From: Phocoena phocoena
Taxonomy: Eukaryota; Chordata; Mammalia; Artiodactyla; Phocoenidae
Length of the DNA stretch: 64,000 nt
Direction: 5' to 3'
Assembly: GCF_963924675.1 (NCBI RefSeq)
Contig: NC_089220.1
Coordinates: 49,796,639-49,860,638, forward strand
Part shown: positions 16,050 through 28,122 of the stretch, piece after piece
How the letters are laid out: the number at the start of each line of letters is the position of its first letter
Numbering within the stretch: the first letter of the stretch is position 1
Position numbers and translations under genes: made by a program
Notes under the pieces: model-generated
The model's database searches: none
Told to the model about the DNA's origin: nothing
Seen by the model: the letters and a program-made list of their open reading frames with translations, nothing else

Positions 16050-17330
16050 AAATAACTTATTTGAGAATTAACATACAATAAACTGCACATATTTAAAGTG
16101 TACAGTTTGATAAGTTTTTATGTACGTATACTTAAGTGAAACATTCATAATAAAGATAGTATAGCCTTCAGCCCATAGATTTCCTCTTGACTCTCTATAA
16201 TTCTCCCTCCCATCCCTCCTGACCTCTAATCCACAAGCAATCACTGATTTGCTTCCTATAACTATAGATTGCTTTTTCTAGAGTTTTTTGGTAATGGAAC
16301 CACACAGTATATATTGTTATTTTTGCCTGGCTTCTTTCACTCAACATAATTATTTTGAGATCCATCCATGTTATTGCATACATCAATAGTTCATTCCTTT
16401 TTATTGTTCAGTAGCATTCCATTGTGTAGATATACCACTTTTTTTTTTAAGATTTATTATTTATTTATTTAATTTATTTTTGGCCGCGTCCAGTCTTAGT
16501 TGCAGCATGCAGGATCTTCGTTGAGGCATGCAGGATCTTTTGTTGCGGTGTGCAGGCTCTTCATTGTGGTGCATGGCCTTCTCTCTAGTTGTGACGTGTG
16601 GGTTTTCTCTTCTCTAGTTGTGGCACACAGGCTCCAGGGCGCATGGGCTCTGTAGTTTGTGGCACGAGGGCTCTAGTTGAGGCGCTCGAGCTCAGTAGTT
16701 GTGGCACGCAATCGAACCCACATCCCCTGCATTAAGGCGGATTCTTTACCACTGGACCACCAGGGAAGTCCCCACTTTTTTTTTTTTAATCCATTCACTT
16801 GTTGATGTACATTTGGTTTTCATATCTTGGCTGTTAAAAATAAAGCTGTAAACGTGTATACAAGTCTTTGTATGGGCATATAGTTCCTTTTCTCTTGGGT
16901 AATTATCATCGAGTGACTGGATCAGGTAGTAGGTGTGTTTAACTTTTTAAGTAACTGTCACACTGTTTTCTATTTGAACTGTTGTACAGTTTTACATTCC
17001 CACCAGCAACATATGAGAATTCCAGTTCTTCCTGCCAGCACTTGGTATTTAAATTTATTTCTAGCCATCGTAATTAGGGTATTATAATGGTATCTTGTTT
17101 TAATTTGCATTTCCCTGATGATTAATGATGTCAAGCATCTCTCCTGTCCTTATTTGCCATCCATATATCTTCTTTGGTGAACTGTTTGTTCAGATCCCTT
17201 GCCCTTTTTTGTTAAGTTGTTTGATTTCTTATTGTTGAGCTTTGAGGGTTCTTTATGTATCTAACTATAAATCCTTTATATACAAAGATTTTCTTTCAGT
17301 CTGTAGTTTTTTATTCTCTTAATATTACCT
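16050..17330 (-). mobile_element. Old L1 3' region, antisense, split by a SINE
   Basis: Antisense L1 3' UTR and ORF2 end. The phrases 'ttaaagtgtacagtttgata', 'attccattgtgtagatatac' and 'ttgatttgcatttccctgatg'-like text appear in the expected order. A younger SINE at 16446-16771 interrupts it. Confidence 0.75.
16446..16771 (-). mobile_element. CHR SINE, long type
   Basis: Reverse-oriented copy inserted into the L1. The duplicated flank 'ccac' plus T-run lies at about 16435-16445 and 16772-16782. Confidence 0.9.
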
Positions 17331-17532
17331 CTTTAAAAATAGCAATAAATCTTTATTGGGATTTTTTTAACAAAATAATTTTAAAACAAAAAACCCCACA
17401 TGTAAACAAAGTAAATAAAGTTAATTGGCATTATTATATATATATATATACATCCAAGGATCAGAACAAATTCTGGGTTAACATTGCATAATCCAGTAAA
17501 ATGTTTTGAACCATCAATGTTCAGGGTAACTG

Positions 17533-17670
17533 TATTTAATACTATCAATAATGATACCTTATCTTTGAATACTATAAAATAGTTTATAGATTATAGTTAT
17601 GGATAGTATTTAATACTATCAATAATGATACCTTATCTTTGAATACTATAAAATAGTTTATGGATTATAA
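17533..17670. repeat. 74-bp tandem duplication
   Basis: The block starting 'tatttaatactatcaataat' at 17533 restarts at 17607 and stays nearly identical for about 64 bases. This gives a period of 74 and almost two copies. Only one or two differences are visible, so the duplication is recent. Confidence 0.92.
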
Positions 17671-18339
17671 ACTATATAGTTTAGGTTTTCATTCTTCCCA
17701 TGAATCCATATGCCACATGTATACTAGTCCTAAAATGTATTTATGTTGTCACTATTAGTCCAAAATATCCATCATCCCAAATTAACCAGGTTACAATTAT
17801 CCGATCTCCAGAATTTTTATGGTGAGATGTGCTAGAACCCATATATGACAACTTCATTTTTCGAAACTAACCTAATTCTAAATTCTGTCTAATCTTCAAC
17901 TTACTCATTTTCTATATATACATTAAATACTATAGCACCTTCACCTTAGAAAGTATAGTCAATACATTAATACACATTTAGTCAATAATTTCTGACAGTT
18001 ATAGCTTATTTACCAAGAAAAAGTGCTAATTTTTGTTTTAAAATTTAGTTCAAGTACTGTCATAGTAGTGTTATTTAATTGAGAATGATGGCTTCAACTT
18101 AGAGCGTTCAATGTACACATTAATATAGTTTAAAATTAAAGAATTAAATTATTGCTATGGAGAAAATCTCAGTTCTTGAAAGACCAAAATATATTGTTTT
18201 ATTACTATAAAATGTTACTAGTTCATTGTCTGATTCGCTGATTATATTCAATTCACTCTTAATATTATCTTTTGAAGAGCAAAAGTTAAAAATTTTTAAA
18301 ACTTTGCATGAACGAGCAAAAAAATCATTTGTCTGTATT
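17671..18339. other. Intron 1, nothing recognised
   Basis: AT-rich low-copy sequence without gene or clear repeat. Confidence 0.4.
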
Positions 18340-18860
18340 TGTGTTTTTATTTCTGGATTCTCTATTCTGTTGCATTGGTCTTTTTTCCTATCTTTTAAAA
18401 TTTTATTTATTTTATTATTTATTTATTTGGCTGTGCAGCATGCAGGATCTTAGTTCCCTGACTAAGAATCGAACCTACGCCCCCTGCAGTGGAAGGGCAA
18501 AGTCCTAACCACTGGACTGGCAGGGAAGTCCCTTTTTTCCTATCTTTACATCAATACCACACTATTTGGATTATTGTAGCTTTATAAAAAATCTTGGTAT
18601 CAGGTAGTTTTAGCCTTCCGACTTTGTTCTTTTTCAGAGTTGTTTTGGTTATTCTAAGACCTTTGTATAGCCATAGGAATTTTAAAATTAGCCTGTCAAT
18701 TTCTACCAAAAAAAAAAATCCTGGAATTTTGATAGGGATTGTGTTGAATTTATAGATTATTTGAGGGAAATTGACATCTTAACAATATTGAGTCTTTAAA
18801 CCCATACAGTTTAAATTTTCATTTATTTAGGTTTTTAAAAATTTCTATGAGCAATATTTT
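18340..18860 (-). mobile_element. Old L1 ORF2 fragment, antisense
   Basis: The phrases 'ggattattgtagctttata' and 'gatagggattgtgttgaatt' are reverse-complement L1 ORF2. A short SINE at 18396-18532 interrupts it. Confidence 0.75.
18396..18532 (-). mobile_element. CHR-related short SINE
   Basis: Reverse-oriented copy inserted into L1, flanked by a 15-bp duplication, ttttttcctatcttt, at 18381-18395 and 18533-18547. Confidence 0.93.
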
Positions 18861-19540
18861 ATAGTAGTATATCTTTAGGATGAAATTTGCTGCTTTTTCT
18901 TTTTAAATTGAATTTTAACTCTTACAACAAACAAAACTAACAGTATTCTTAATTGGTGTTTGAGGCACTTGCATCCTTGCAGAAATCTTAGCAGTGGAAT
19001 AAAGAATTTGACATAAGTAAATACACAGACTGTGTATCCAGAGGGATTTATTTCTACATTGTACCAGAAACTCAAATGACAGTTGATTGAACAAGTGCAC
19101 TAGCAAGATTTTTTTATTTGATTGTGAGTATGGAGGACTGAAAAAATATATATATTAGGAAATAGCATTTCCAGAATTTGTCAAACCTAGTATTTATCAA
19201 TTTAAAAAATAAAGTTTAATGCTTTTATATGTGTCTATGCATGAATATATAGTATTATGACTATTCTCTTTACAGTGTGTGTATAAGGAAGTACCTTCTG
19301 GCAATTTGAAAATACGGTGTAACTAAAATACAGGTCTGACTTGTTAATCTACTGTTAAAGATTGAAAATTATTTTCATTGCTCTTTTTCTGACCAGTCTT
19401 TCAGAAAAATCTGAAAAATGAGTTTGTTCTGATGTGGTAATTTTATGTTGATTGTCTCTCAGGGTGCTGAGGTAGTAAATACTGTGAAAGTACACAATAT
19501 GGTTGTCTTTCATTGTCATCTTGATGTCCTTATTAGTATT
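18861..19540. other. Intron 1, nothing recognised
   Basis: AT-rich low-copy sequence. Confidence 0.4.
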
Positions 19541-19555
19541 TATGTCTGGGATTTT

Positions 19556-19755
19556 TTATTTTTGCGGTACGCGGGCCTCTCACTGTTGCTGCCTCTCCCG
19601 TTGCGGGGCACAGGCTCCGGACGCGCAGGCCCAGCGGCCATGGCTCACGGGCCCAGCCGCTCCGCGGCATGTGGGATCCTCCCGGACCGGGGCACGGACC
19701 CGTGTCCCCTGCATCGGCAGGCGGACTCTCAACCACTGCGCCACCAGGGAAGCCC
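19556..19755 (-). mobile_element. CHR SINE, short GC-rich type
   Basis: Reverse-oriented, very well preserved. The 15-bp flank tatg(t/g)ctgggatttt lies at 19541-19555 and 19756-19770 with one mismatch. It is among the youngest-looking copies here. Confidence 0.95.
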
Positions 19756-19770
19756 TATGGCTGGGATTTT

Positions 19771-21104
19771 AACACTGTATATTTGTTTTTATGACTTTTC
19801 ATATTTGCAGTTTAACAAGTTTAGTATAAGAAACTCAGATGCTCAGTATTAAGGTTGCTTTGTAGGTTATTTACTAAAATCATAATCATAGAAAAAAATC
19901 CATTAGACATTATCTTAATTCTCATGCACAGTCATTTTTACTGATTAGGGCCCTTGGCTTTTATGGAAGGGTGTTATAACAAACAGCCTTATGAACTCCA
20001 AGCTGAACTTCCAATATAAATGTTTATTTTATATTTTTAAAAATGTCTGTTGATCTAATAGAAATACATGGTAGGATGTAATTAAGTTTCCTCTTATTAT
20101 ATGAAAGAAGTGCAGGTTGTAAGAGGAAAGATTTATTTCTCCCAAATCTATTTGGAATTTCTAAAGAAATATAAAGCCAGGTTTTTTGGATGTTAGTCCT
20201 ATATGAATTTCTAATTGCCTTATTTAAACTCTTCTTATCCAGACTTCTTGAAGAAGTAGTTTTTAATTATTGTCTCCAGTTTCATGTGTCCTTCCTCTTT
20301 CTCACTTCCCCACTTACCATATTTCCTTGTAAATTTCTTTGTATTTTATCAAAAGTATTCATGGAAAAAAAAAGATAAATAGCTCTATAAGGCTTGTTAC
20401 GAAAAAGAGCATTACCTCCTCACTATTGACAACATTTTTTGCTTCCTAGAGGCAGTCCCTTTAATTTTTCAAAATGATTCATTTCAGTATTCTGTGTCTC
20501 TAAGGGAAAAAAGTGCTTCTATTGCTACTTATGACTTTTCTGTTTTGGGCATTATCTGTTGATTTCCTACTCTAGAAGGTAAGGATTTAATATTCTTCAA
20601 TACACATATACATTCCCCCTCCAACCACATATACTTCCTGTCTCTCCTCCCACCCCATGGTTATATCTTAATTTTGGTTGGATCAGTATTCAGAGTTTAT
20701 AGTATTATGACCATAAATAATGACCATATACTATACTATATGTTATTTATAGTTAAACCACTTTTTCCTTACTACCTAACCTTTTACTGAAGTTAATAAT
20801 TGTCTTATTTTCTTGTTTGTGTATTTTCTGTGTATTTATTAATTTAAGCTCAAACTCTCTACCAGTTGTTTAAATATCCTCTCAAGAGTTTTAGATCCAT
20901 CAGGTACTCTGATAATTTCATCTTCTTGAGATAGATTCTCTTAGAGCCTTCTGATCTGCTCTAATCATACTGATGACCTTTATGCCTGTTGTACAGCTCT
21001 CATCTTATAATTTTCCCTTACTTCATCCTGGGCATTCCTTTGGCTTTTCTTCTGTATTGGTTCCTTTGTTTTTTTTTTTCAGGACTGTCACCACTGTAGT
21101 TCTT
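19771..21104. other. Intron 1, nothing recognised
   Basis: AT-rich low-copy sequence with pyrimidine-rich stretches. No gene signature. Confidence 0.4.
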
Positions 21105-23235
21105 TTTTTAAAAAAATAGATCTTTATTGGAATATAATTGCTTCACAATACCGTGTTAGTTTCTGTTGCACAACAAAGCAATATGCATATGCATACACAT
21201 GTCCCCATGTCCCCTCCCTCTTGAGCCTCCCTCCCGTCCTCCCTATCCCACCCTTCTAGGTCATCGCAAAGCACCAAACCGATCTCCCTGTGCTATGCTG
21301 CTGCTTCCCACCAGCCAACTATTGTACATTCAGTAGTGTATATATGTCGATGCTACTCTCACTTCGCCCCAGCTTCGTGCTCCCTCCCCATGTCATCAAG
21401 TCCGTTCTCTATGTCTGCCTCTTTATTCCTGCCCTGCAACTAGGTTCATCAGTACCATTTTCTTTTTTTAAGATTACATATATACATGTCAGCATACGGT
21501 ATTTGTTTTTCTCTTTCTGACTTACTTCACTCTGTATGACAGACTCTAGGTCCATCCACCTCACTACAAATACCTCAGTTTCATTTCTTTTTATGGCTGA
21601 GTAATATTACATTTTATATATGTGCCACATCTTCTTTATTGATTCATCTGTAGATGGACACTTAGGTTGCTTCCACGTCCTGGCTATTGTAAATAGTGCT
21701 GCAGTGAACGTTGTGGTGCATGTCTCTTTTTGAATTATGGTTTTCTCAGGGTATATGCCCAGTAGTGGGATTGCTGGGTCATATGGTAGTTCTATTTTTA
21801 GTTTTTTAAGGAACCTCCATACTGTTTTCCATAGTGGTTGTATCAATTTACATTCCCACCAACAGTGTAGGAGAGTTCCCTTTTCAACACACCCTTTCCA
21901 GCATTTATTGTTTCTAGCTTTTTTGATAATGGCCATTCTGACCAGTATGAGGTGATACCTCATTGCAGTTTTGATTTGCATTTCTCTAATAATTAGTGAT
22001 GTTGAGCATCTTTTCATGTGCCTCTTGGCCATATGTGTGTCTTCCTTGGTGAAATGTCTGTTTAGGTCTTCTGCCCATTTTTTAACTGGATTGTTCGGTT
22101 TTTTTGATATTGAGCTCCATGAGCTGTTTGTATATTTTGGAGATTACTCCTTTGTCTGTTTCATTTGCAAATATTTTCTCCCATTCTGATGGTTGTCTTT
22201 TTGTCTTGTTTATGGTTTTCTTTGCTGTGCAAAAGCTTTTAAGTTTAATTAAGTCCCATTTGTTTTTATTTCTGTTACTCTAGGAAGTGGATCAAAAAAG
22301 ATCTTGCTGTGATTTATGTCAAAGAATGTTTTCCCTATGTTTTCCTCTAAAAGTTTTATAGTGTTTGGTCTTACATTTAAGTCTTTAATCCATTTTGAGT
22401 TTATTTTTGTGTATGGTATTAGGTAGTGTTCTAATTTCATTCTTTTACATGTAGCTCTCCAGTTTTCCCAGCACCACCTATTGAAGAGGCTGTCTTTTCT
22501 CCATTGTATGTTCTTGCCTCCTTTGTCGTAAATTAGGTGCCCATATGTGCGTGGGTTTATCTCTGGGCATTCTGTCCTGTACCATTGATCTATATTTTTG
22601 TTTTTGTGCCAGTACCATACTGTCTTGATTACTGTAGCTTTGTGGTATAGTTTGAAGTTGGGGTGCCTGATTCCTCCAACTCTGTTTTTCTTTCTCAAGA
22701 TTGCTTTGGCTAGTTGGGGTCTTTTGTGTCTCCATACGAATTGTAAGATTTCTTTGTTCTAATTCTGTGAAGAATGCCATTGGTAGTTTAATAGGGATTG
22801 CACTGAATCTGTAGATTGCTTTGGGTAGTATAGTCATTTTCACAATATTGATTCTTCCAATCTAAGAACATGATATATTTCTCCATCTGTTTGTGTCATC
22901 TTTGATTCCTTTCATCAGTGTTTTATAGTTTTCTGAGTACAAGTCTTTTGCCTCCTTAGGCAGGTTTATTCCTAGGTATTTTATTCTTTTTGTTGCAGTG
23001 GTAAATGGGAGTGTTTCCTTAATCTCTCTTTCTGATTTTTCGTTGTTGGTGTATAGGAATGCCAGAGATTTCTGTGCATTAGTTTTGTATCCTGCAACCT
23101 TAACCAAATTCACTTAATACTTCTAGTAGTTTTCTGGTGGCATCTTTAGGATTTTCTATATATAGTATCATGTCATCAGCAAATAGTGATGATTTTATTT
23201 CTTCTTTTCCAATTTTATTCCTTCTCAATTCCTTC
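21105..23235 (-). mobile_element. L1 LINE, 3' UTR and C-terminal half of ORF2, antisense
   Basis: About 2.1 kb of a fairly young L1. The 3' UTR is on the left (21105-21530) and ORF2 runs leftward from 23235. Reverse-strand coding pieces at 22862-23113, 22478-22843, 22249-22698 and 21607-22032 overlap or abut in different frames, so several frameshifts have killed it. The C-terminal cysteine motif is intact (KCWKGC...HCWWEC). The 5' side ends where a rearranged SINE begins. Confidence 0.9.
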
Positions 23236-23237
23236 CA

Positions 23238-23396
23238 ATTTGTAGGCTTTCTCTAGTTGGGGCGAGCGGGGGCTACTCTTTGTTGTGATGTGCGGGCTTC
23301 TCATTGCGGCATTGGCAGGCAGACTCTCAACCACTGCGCCACCAGGGAAGCCAGGCAGGTGGATTCTTTCTTAACCACTGCACCACGAGTGAAGTC
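23238..23396 (-). mobile_element. Rearranged SINE remnants (two heads in tandem)
   Basis: A reverse-oriented SINE has lost its middle: the 'cttctcattgcgg' block is joined directly to 'cattggcaggcagactctca'. After 'ccaccagggaagcc' a second head follows, from 'aggcaggtggattc' to 'gagtgaagtcc'. Two insertions plus deletion are the simplest reading. Confidence 0.75.
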
Positions 23397-23467
23397 CACC
23401 AATAATGTTTTTTATGAGCCTTCTTGTACATGTCTTCTGGTAAACGTTTGTGCTTATTGCTGTAGAG

Positions 23468-23770
23468 CAGTGCTGTCCAATTGGAATATAATATTAACCA
23501 CATATGTAATTTAAACTTTTCTCATAACCACATTAAATATATAAGAAGACACAGATGAAATTGTTTTAAATAACGTATTTAACCCAATAAATCTAATCAT
23601 TTCAGCATATAGTCAACATAAAAATTATTGAGATATTTGACATTTTTTTTGTGTGCTAGATCTTTGATGTCTGGTGTACATTTTACTCTTATAGCCCATC
23701 TCCAGTTCAGTAGAACTACATTTCATGTGCTCAGTAGCCACATGAGGCTAGTGTCTACTGTACTGGACTG
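23468..23770. mobile_element. hAT/Charlie-like non-autonomous DNA transposon
   Basis: The left end 'cagtgctgtccaattgga' and the reverse complement of the right end, 'cagtccagtacagtagaca', resemble terminal inverted repeats. 'agtagccacatgaggctagt' is a familiar internal phrase of an old hAT element. The exact family is not assigned. Confidence 0.55.
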
Positions 23771-24780
23771 TAGAGTTTTAAAGGATATAAAATATTGAGT
23801 AGTACAATTACTGAATCATAGGGTATGCCTATCTTGAACTTTAGTAGTTGATGGCAAAGTTTTCCAAAGTGATAGAGCCATTTTGCACGCCATTGGCAGT
23901 GTGTGAGGGTTCCCATTTTTCTACATAATCAACAACATTTGGTATTATCACACTCTGGGTAGTAATTTTTGTGTTCTGTTTAGTAAATCCTTTTCTGTCC
24001 TGAGGTCATGAAGATAATTATCTTGTTTTATATTATCAGAACTTTATTAGGTCTATTTATTTAATAGGTCTAAAATCAACTAAAATTGATTTTTGTATCG
24101 AGTGTGAATAGGAGTTGATTTCATTCTTTTCCATATGGATATCCAGTTGTTCACTATTCATCGACTTGCCCCAGTGTCCCTCAACAATCCTCCCCCTGCC
24201 CATAATGCCACCTTTGTTGTACATCAAGGGTCTGTATACCTGTGGGCTTGTTTCTGTACTCTCTGTTCTTTTCATCTGTTTGTCTATCATTTTATCAGTA
24301 TCACATTATTAAATACTGTAGCTTTGTAATAAATTCCAATAATAATTGGAGCAAGCACTTATATTTCTTTAAGAGTATATGACTGATTTCTTAGCATTTT
24401 GTATTTCTATATAAGTTTTGAAGTTATCTTTTCAATTTTAACCAAACATACTGTTTGGTTTTGACTGTGATTTTATTAATTCCATGGATCAGTTGGAGGA
24501 GAATTGATATATTTACAATATTAAGTCTGATAATTCATGAACATGGTATTTTATTTCATTTATTTAGATCTTTAATTTTTCTCATAGTCTGGTTTTTCTC
24601 CCTAGGAGTCTTGTACTTCTTATCTAAGATTTATTCCAAGATACATGTTATAATGTTTATTCTATTGTAAGTGATATTATTTTAAAATTTTATTTTCTAA
24701 CTTTGTTACACAGAAATAACATTTTATTTTTATGATTTGAAATAATTTATGTGTACCATATTTTTATTTTCCTTCATGGG

Positions 24781-24812
24781 TGTATTAGTCTGGGATCTTT
24801 AGAGAAACAGAA

Positions 24813-24843
<31 letters not shown>

Positions 24844-25188
24844 TATAGAGGCAGAGAAGTGCAGATCTGCAGTCAGTAAGCTGGAGACCCAGGAGAACTG
24901 ATGGTGTAATTCTAGTCCAAGTTCTAGTCCAAAAGCAAAAGAAGACCAAAAACCTGTCAGGCAGAGAGAGAGAATTCTTTCTTACCCAGCCTTTTCTTCT
25001 ATTCAGGCCTTCAGTGGATTGCATGAGGTCCACCCACTCTGGGTAGCGCAATCTGCTTTACTCAGTCTACCAGTTCAAATGTTAATCTCATCCACAAACA
25101 CCCTCAGAGACACCCTCAGAAATAATATTTAACCAAATATCTGGGTACCCAGTGGCCCAGAAGTTGACACATCAAATTAACTATCACA
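24781..25188 (+). mobile_element. LTR-like ancient repeat inserted in L1
   Basis: From 'tgtattagtctgggatcttt' to 'aattaactatcaca', about 408 bp with TG...CA ends. The internal phrases 'gctggagacccaggagaa' and 'accaaatatctgggtaccc' are typical of an old dispersed element. It includes an (AC)14 run at 24813-24840. Confidence 0.5.
24813..24840. repeat. (AC)n microsatellite
   Basis: Fourteen AC units inside the LTR-like element. Confidence 0.95.
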
Positions 25189-25865
25189 GTGGGCAGTCAA
25201 ATCATCTGCAGATTTGTTTCTTCTTTTCTGATTCTTATACTTTCATTTTTCTTGCTGTACTTCACTAACCAGGACCTCCAGTACAATGTGGAATAGAAAT
25301 CATAATAGCTAGTATCTTTGCCTTTTTCCTAATCTCAGAAGGAAAGCTTTCAGTGTTTTACCATTAACTATGGTGTTTCTTGTAGATTTTTGTAGATATC
25401 TTTTACCAATTTCAGGAAGTTCATTAAGAGATTTGATTATGAATGAATATTCAAACTTTTATGTGCTTTTTCTACATCTGTTTAAGATCATGTTATTTTT
25501 CTCTCTTATTTAATCTGTTAACATGGTGAATTACTTTGCTTGATTTTCCAACATTAAGCCAACTTAACATTCCTAGGATAAATCCAGCTTGGTCATGTTG
25601 TATAATTTTTTTAATATATTACAGAATTAAGTTAGCTAATAGTTTATTTAGGCTTTTGTTTCTATGTTCATGAGTGAAAACGAGCTGTACTTTTCATCTT
25701 TTTGAGTTTTTATATCAAGGCTAGCCTCAAAATAACTTGAGAAGTCTACTTATTCTTTTACTTTTTTTCAAGAAATTTTGCTTAAGATTGTTGCATTTCT
25801 TCCTTGAATGTTTGATGAGTTTGTCAGTGAAGCCATCTAAGGCCATGCAATGAGCTATAAAAGCA

Positions 25866-26480
25866 AGTCTTAACATATTTCAAAAAAAATTGAAATCATA
25901 GAAGGTATGTTTTCTGACCACAATGTGATTATTCTAGAAATTGATAAAAAAGATAACGTGAAAAAAAAAGCCCTGTATTTAGAAATTAAGACGTATACTT
26001 AAAGTATTTAAGTATACTTAAATTCTAAAAGTTAAAGAAGATACCATAATGGAAATTAGAAGTTATTTTGAAATGGATGACTGCAAAAATATTCCATATA
26101 AAAATCTGTGGGTTTTTTACAAAAGTAGTTCTTAGACAAAATATACATATTGCAAAAGAAGAAAGGTTGAAAATAAGTATCCATCCCAAGAAGTCAGAAA
26201 AAAAGAATAGATAGCAGAAGAAAAAATGAAGATGAAACATATAAATGAAATATAAAACAAACATAAAATGGAGAGCATCAACAAAGCCAAAAGTTGGTTC
26301 TTGAAAAGATTAATAAAGTTGATAAACCCCAGAGAGACTGATCAAGAAAAGAATGGACACACAAATAACTGATATTAATGAAAGAAAAGAATTCACTGAA
26401 GTTTCTATGAACTTAAAAATGCAAGAGGCTATAATGAACAATTTTATGCTAAATTTTGAGAATTTAGATGAAGTGGTCAA
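25866..26480 (+). mobile_element. Old L1 ORF2 segment, sense (inverted 5' part)
   Basis: Sense ORF2 text from the endonuclease-RT linker: 'gttttctgaccacaatgtga', 'gccaaaagttggttcttgaa' and 'gaggctataatgaacaattt'. It directly follows the antisense 3' half. This is the head-to-head layout produced by twin priming (5' inversion). Confidence 0.7.
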
Positions 26481-26763
26481 CTTAATGCTGTTTTCTTTGT
26501 GGGAAGATTTTTAACTACCACATCAGTTTTCCAAAATAACTATGAGACTTTTAAAATTTTTTTCTTATTATGTCAGTGGCATTGATATCCTCCTAATACC
26601 ATGCATTAGAGCAATACTTTTCTCTTAATCATTCTTTCAGCAGATATTTACATGACACCTACTATAACGCTAGGCACTATTTTTCTTTTTCCTCATATTC
26701 AGTTTGACTGGATTATTTTTTAGGACAGATTAGTAGATTCTAATTTTAAGAAATTTAACAACA

Positions 26764-26885
26764 GGGACTTCCCTGGCAGCCCAGTGGTTAAGACTCCGTG
26801 CTTCCACTGCAGGGGGTGCACGTTTGATCCCTGGTGGGGTGCTAGGATTCCGCATGCTATGTGGTGGGGCCAAAAAAAAAAAAAA
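26764..26885 (+). mobile_element. CHR-related short SINE
   Basis: Forward copy with a pure A-tail and a perfect 16-bp duplication, aagaaatttaacaaca, at 26748-26763 and 26886-26901. Confidence 0.95.
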
Positions 26886-27769
26886 AAGAAATTTAACAAC
26901 AAAAGAGGCTCAGCACAGCTGTGTGTTAACGGAAAGCAGCATATACCATTGTAAAAGAAATCTGACTAGCACCTACTTCATAGAGCACCTCTGTAACGTG
27001 TAAAGCAGTATGATTATTCAGGGATACCTCTGTTGCTAGGGTTCATGACCTAGTGTTCATAGACTTCTAGTAGGTTTGTTTTATTTATTTATTAACTTTG
27101 CAGCAGGTTTTTATTTTTGCTTTATATCTATTACAGTGTTTGAAACCTAAAGAAACACATTTTCTCTTCAACTTTGGATGTGTATATAAGTATCATTTGT
27201 CTGGACTCAGCACTCAATGCCTTGATTTCTTGGCCTATATCTGCTCTGAAATCATCAAGCTGTGTCTGTCTACCCAGGGGCCCCGAGAACAAGAAAAACA
27301 AGAGCCAGAAGTTTATAGTTCTTAAAAGCAAATAAATTTGGAAAGAAAAATGTGAGGAAAAAGGTTTGATTCACTTTCGTAGAGTCTGTAGCTAGGAATC
27401 CAAGCTGTTTTTGAGGGATATCTGGTCTGTCTCGGGTAGCTGGAACCTCATACATACCCTCTTAGATTCTTTAGTGGTTCAATCAAAGACAGTTCCCACA
27501 AAAGCTGGCTAAAAGAGCCAATACCCAACTCCAGGGCCTGGGTTCTTGGCATGGCAGTTTTCTCTTCCCAAACCCAGAGGCCAAACATCTGACCTACATA
27601 GGGGAGCAGGGCTAGAGTTCAGCAGAGGGGTTCAGGTGTGTGCTAATGTGGACATCGGCAGTCAGGCTGGCCCAGAGTAATGAGGTGGGCCCAGACGCAC
27701 TGAAGACCTTTATGACATACTACACAATCCTTTCTCCCAGTGTTCTGGGCCCCAAATTTAATGGTGCCT

Positions 27770-28112
27770 ATTCTTTTTATTGTTTTTAATTTATTTTTGG
27801 CTGCTTTGGTTCTTCATTGCTGTGCGCAGCTTTCTCTAGTTGCGGTAAGTAGGGGCTACTCTTCGTTGCAAGTGCGCGGACTTCTCATTGCAGGGGCTTC
27901 TCGTTGTGGAACACGGGCTCTAGGCACGTGGGTTTCAGTAGTTGTGGCACGTGGGCTCTGTGGCTTGTAGGCTCTAGAGTGCAGGCTCATTAGTTGTGGT
28001 GCACAGGCTTAGTTGCTCCACAGCATGTGGGGTCTTCCCTGACCAGGGCTCGAACCCGTGTCCCCTGCATTGGCAGGCGGATTCCTAACCACTGCACCAC
28101 CAGGGAAGCCCA
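27770..28112 (-). mobile_element. CHR SINE, long type
   Basis: Reverse-oriented copy with a 10-bp duplication, aatggtgcct, at 27760-27769 and 28113-28122. Confidence 0.93.
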
Positions 28113-28122
28113 AATGGTGCCT

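Larger units (their letters stand above)
23780..25860 (-). mobile_element. Old L1, 3' half, antisense
   Basis: The L1 3' region lies on the left and the middle of ORF2 on the right ('gtcagtgaagccatctaagg' near 25825-25845). It is interrupted by the LTR-like element at 24781-25188. The orientation flips at about 25865. Confidence 0.7.

Noticed and set aside
19445..19852. Open frames of 65-160 codons at the short SINEs (for example 19445-19852 and 35129-35614)
   Set aside because: They are translations of the same reverse-oriented SINE, recurring at every copy, and not genes.
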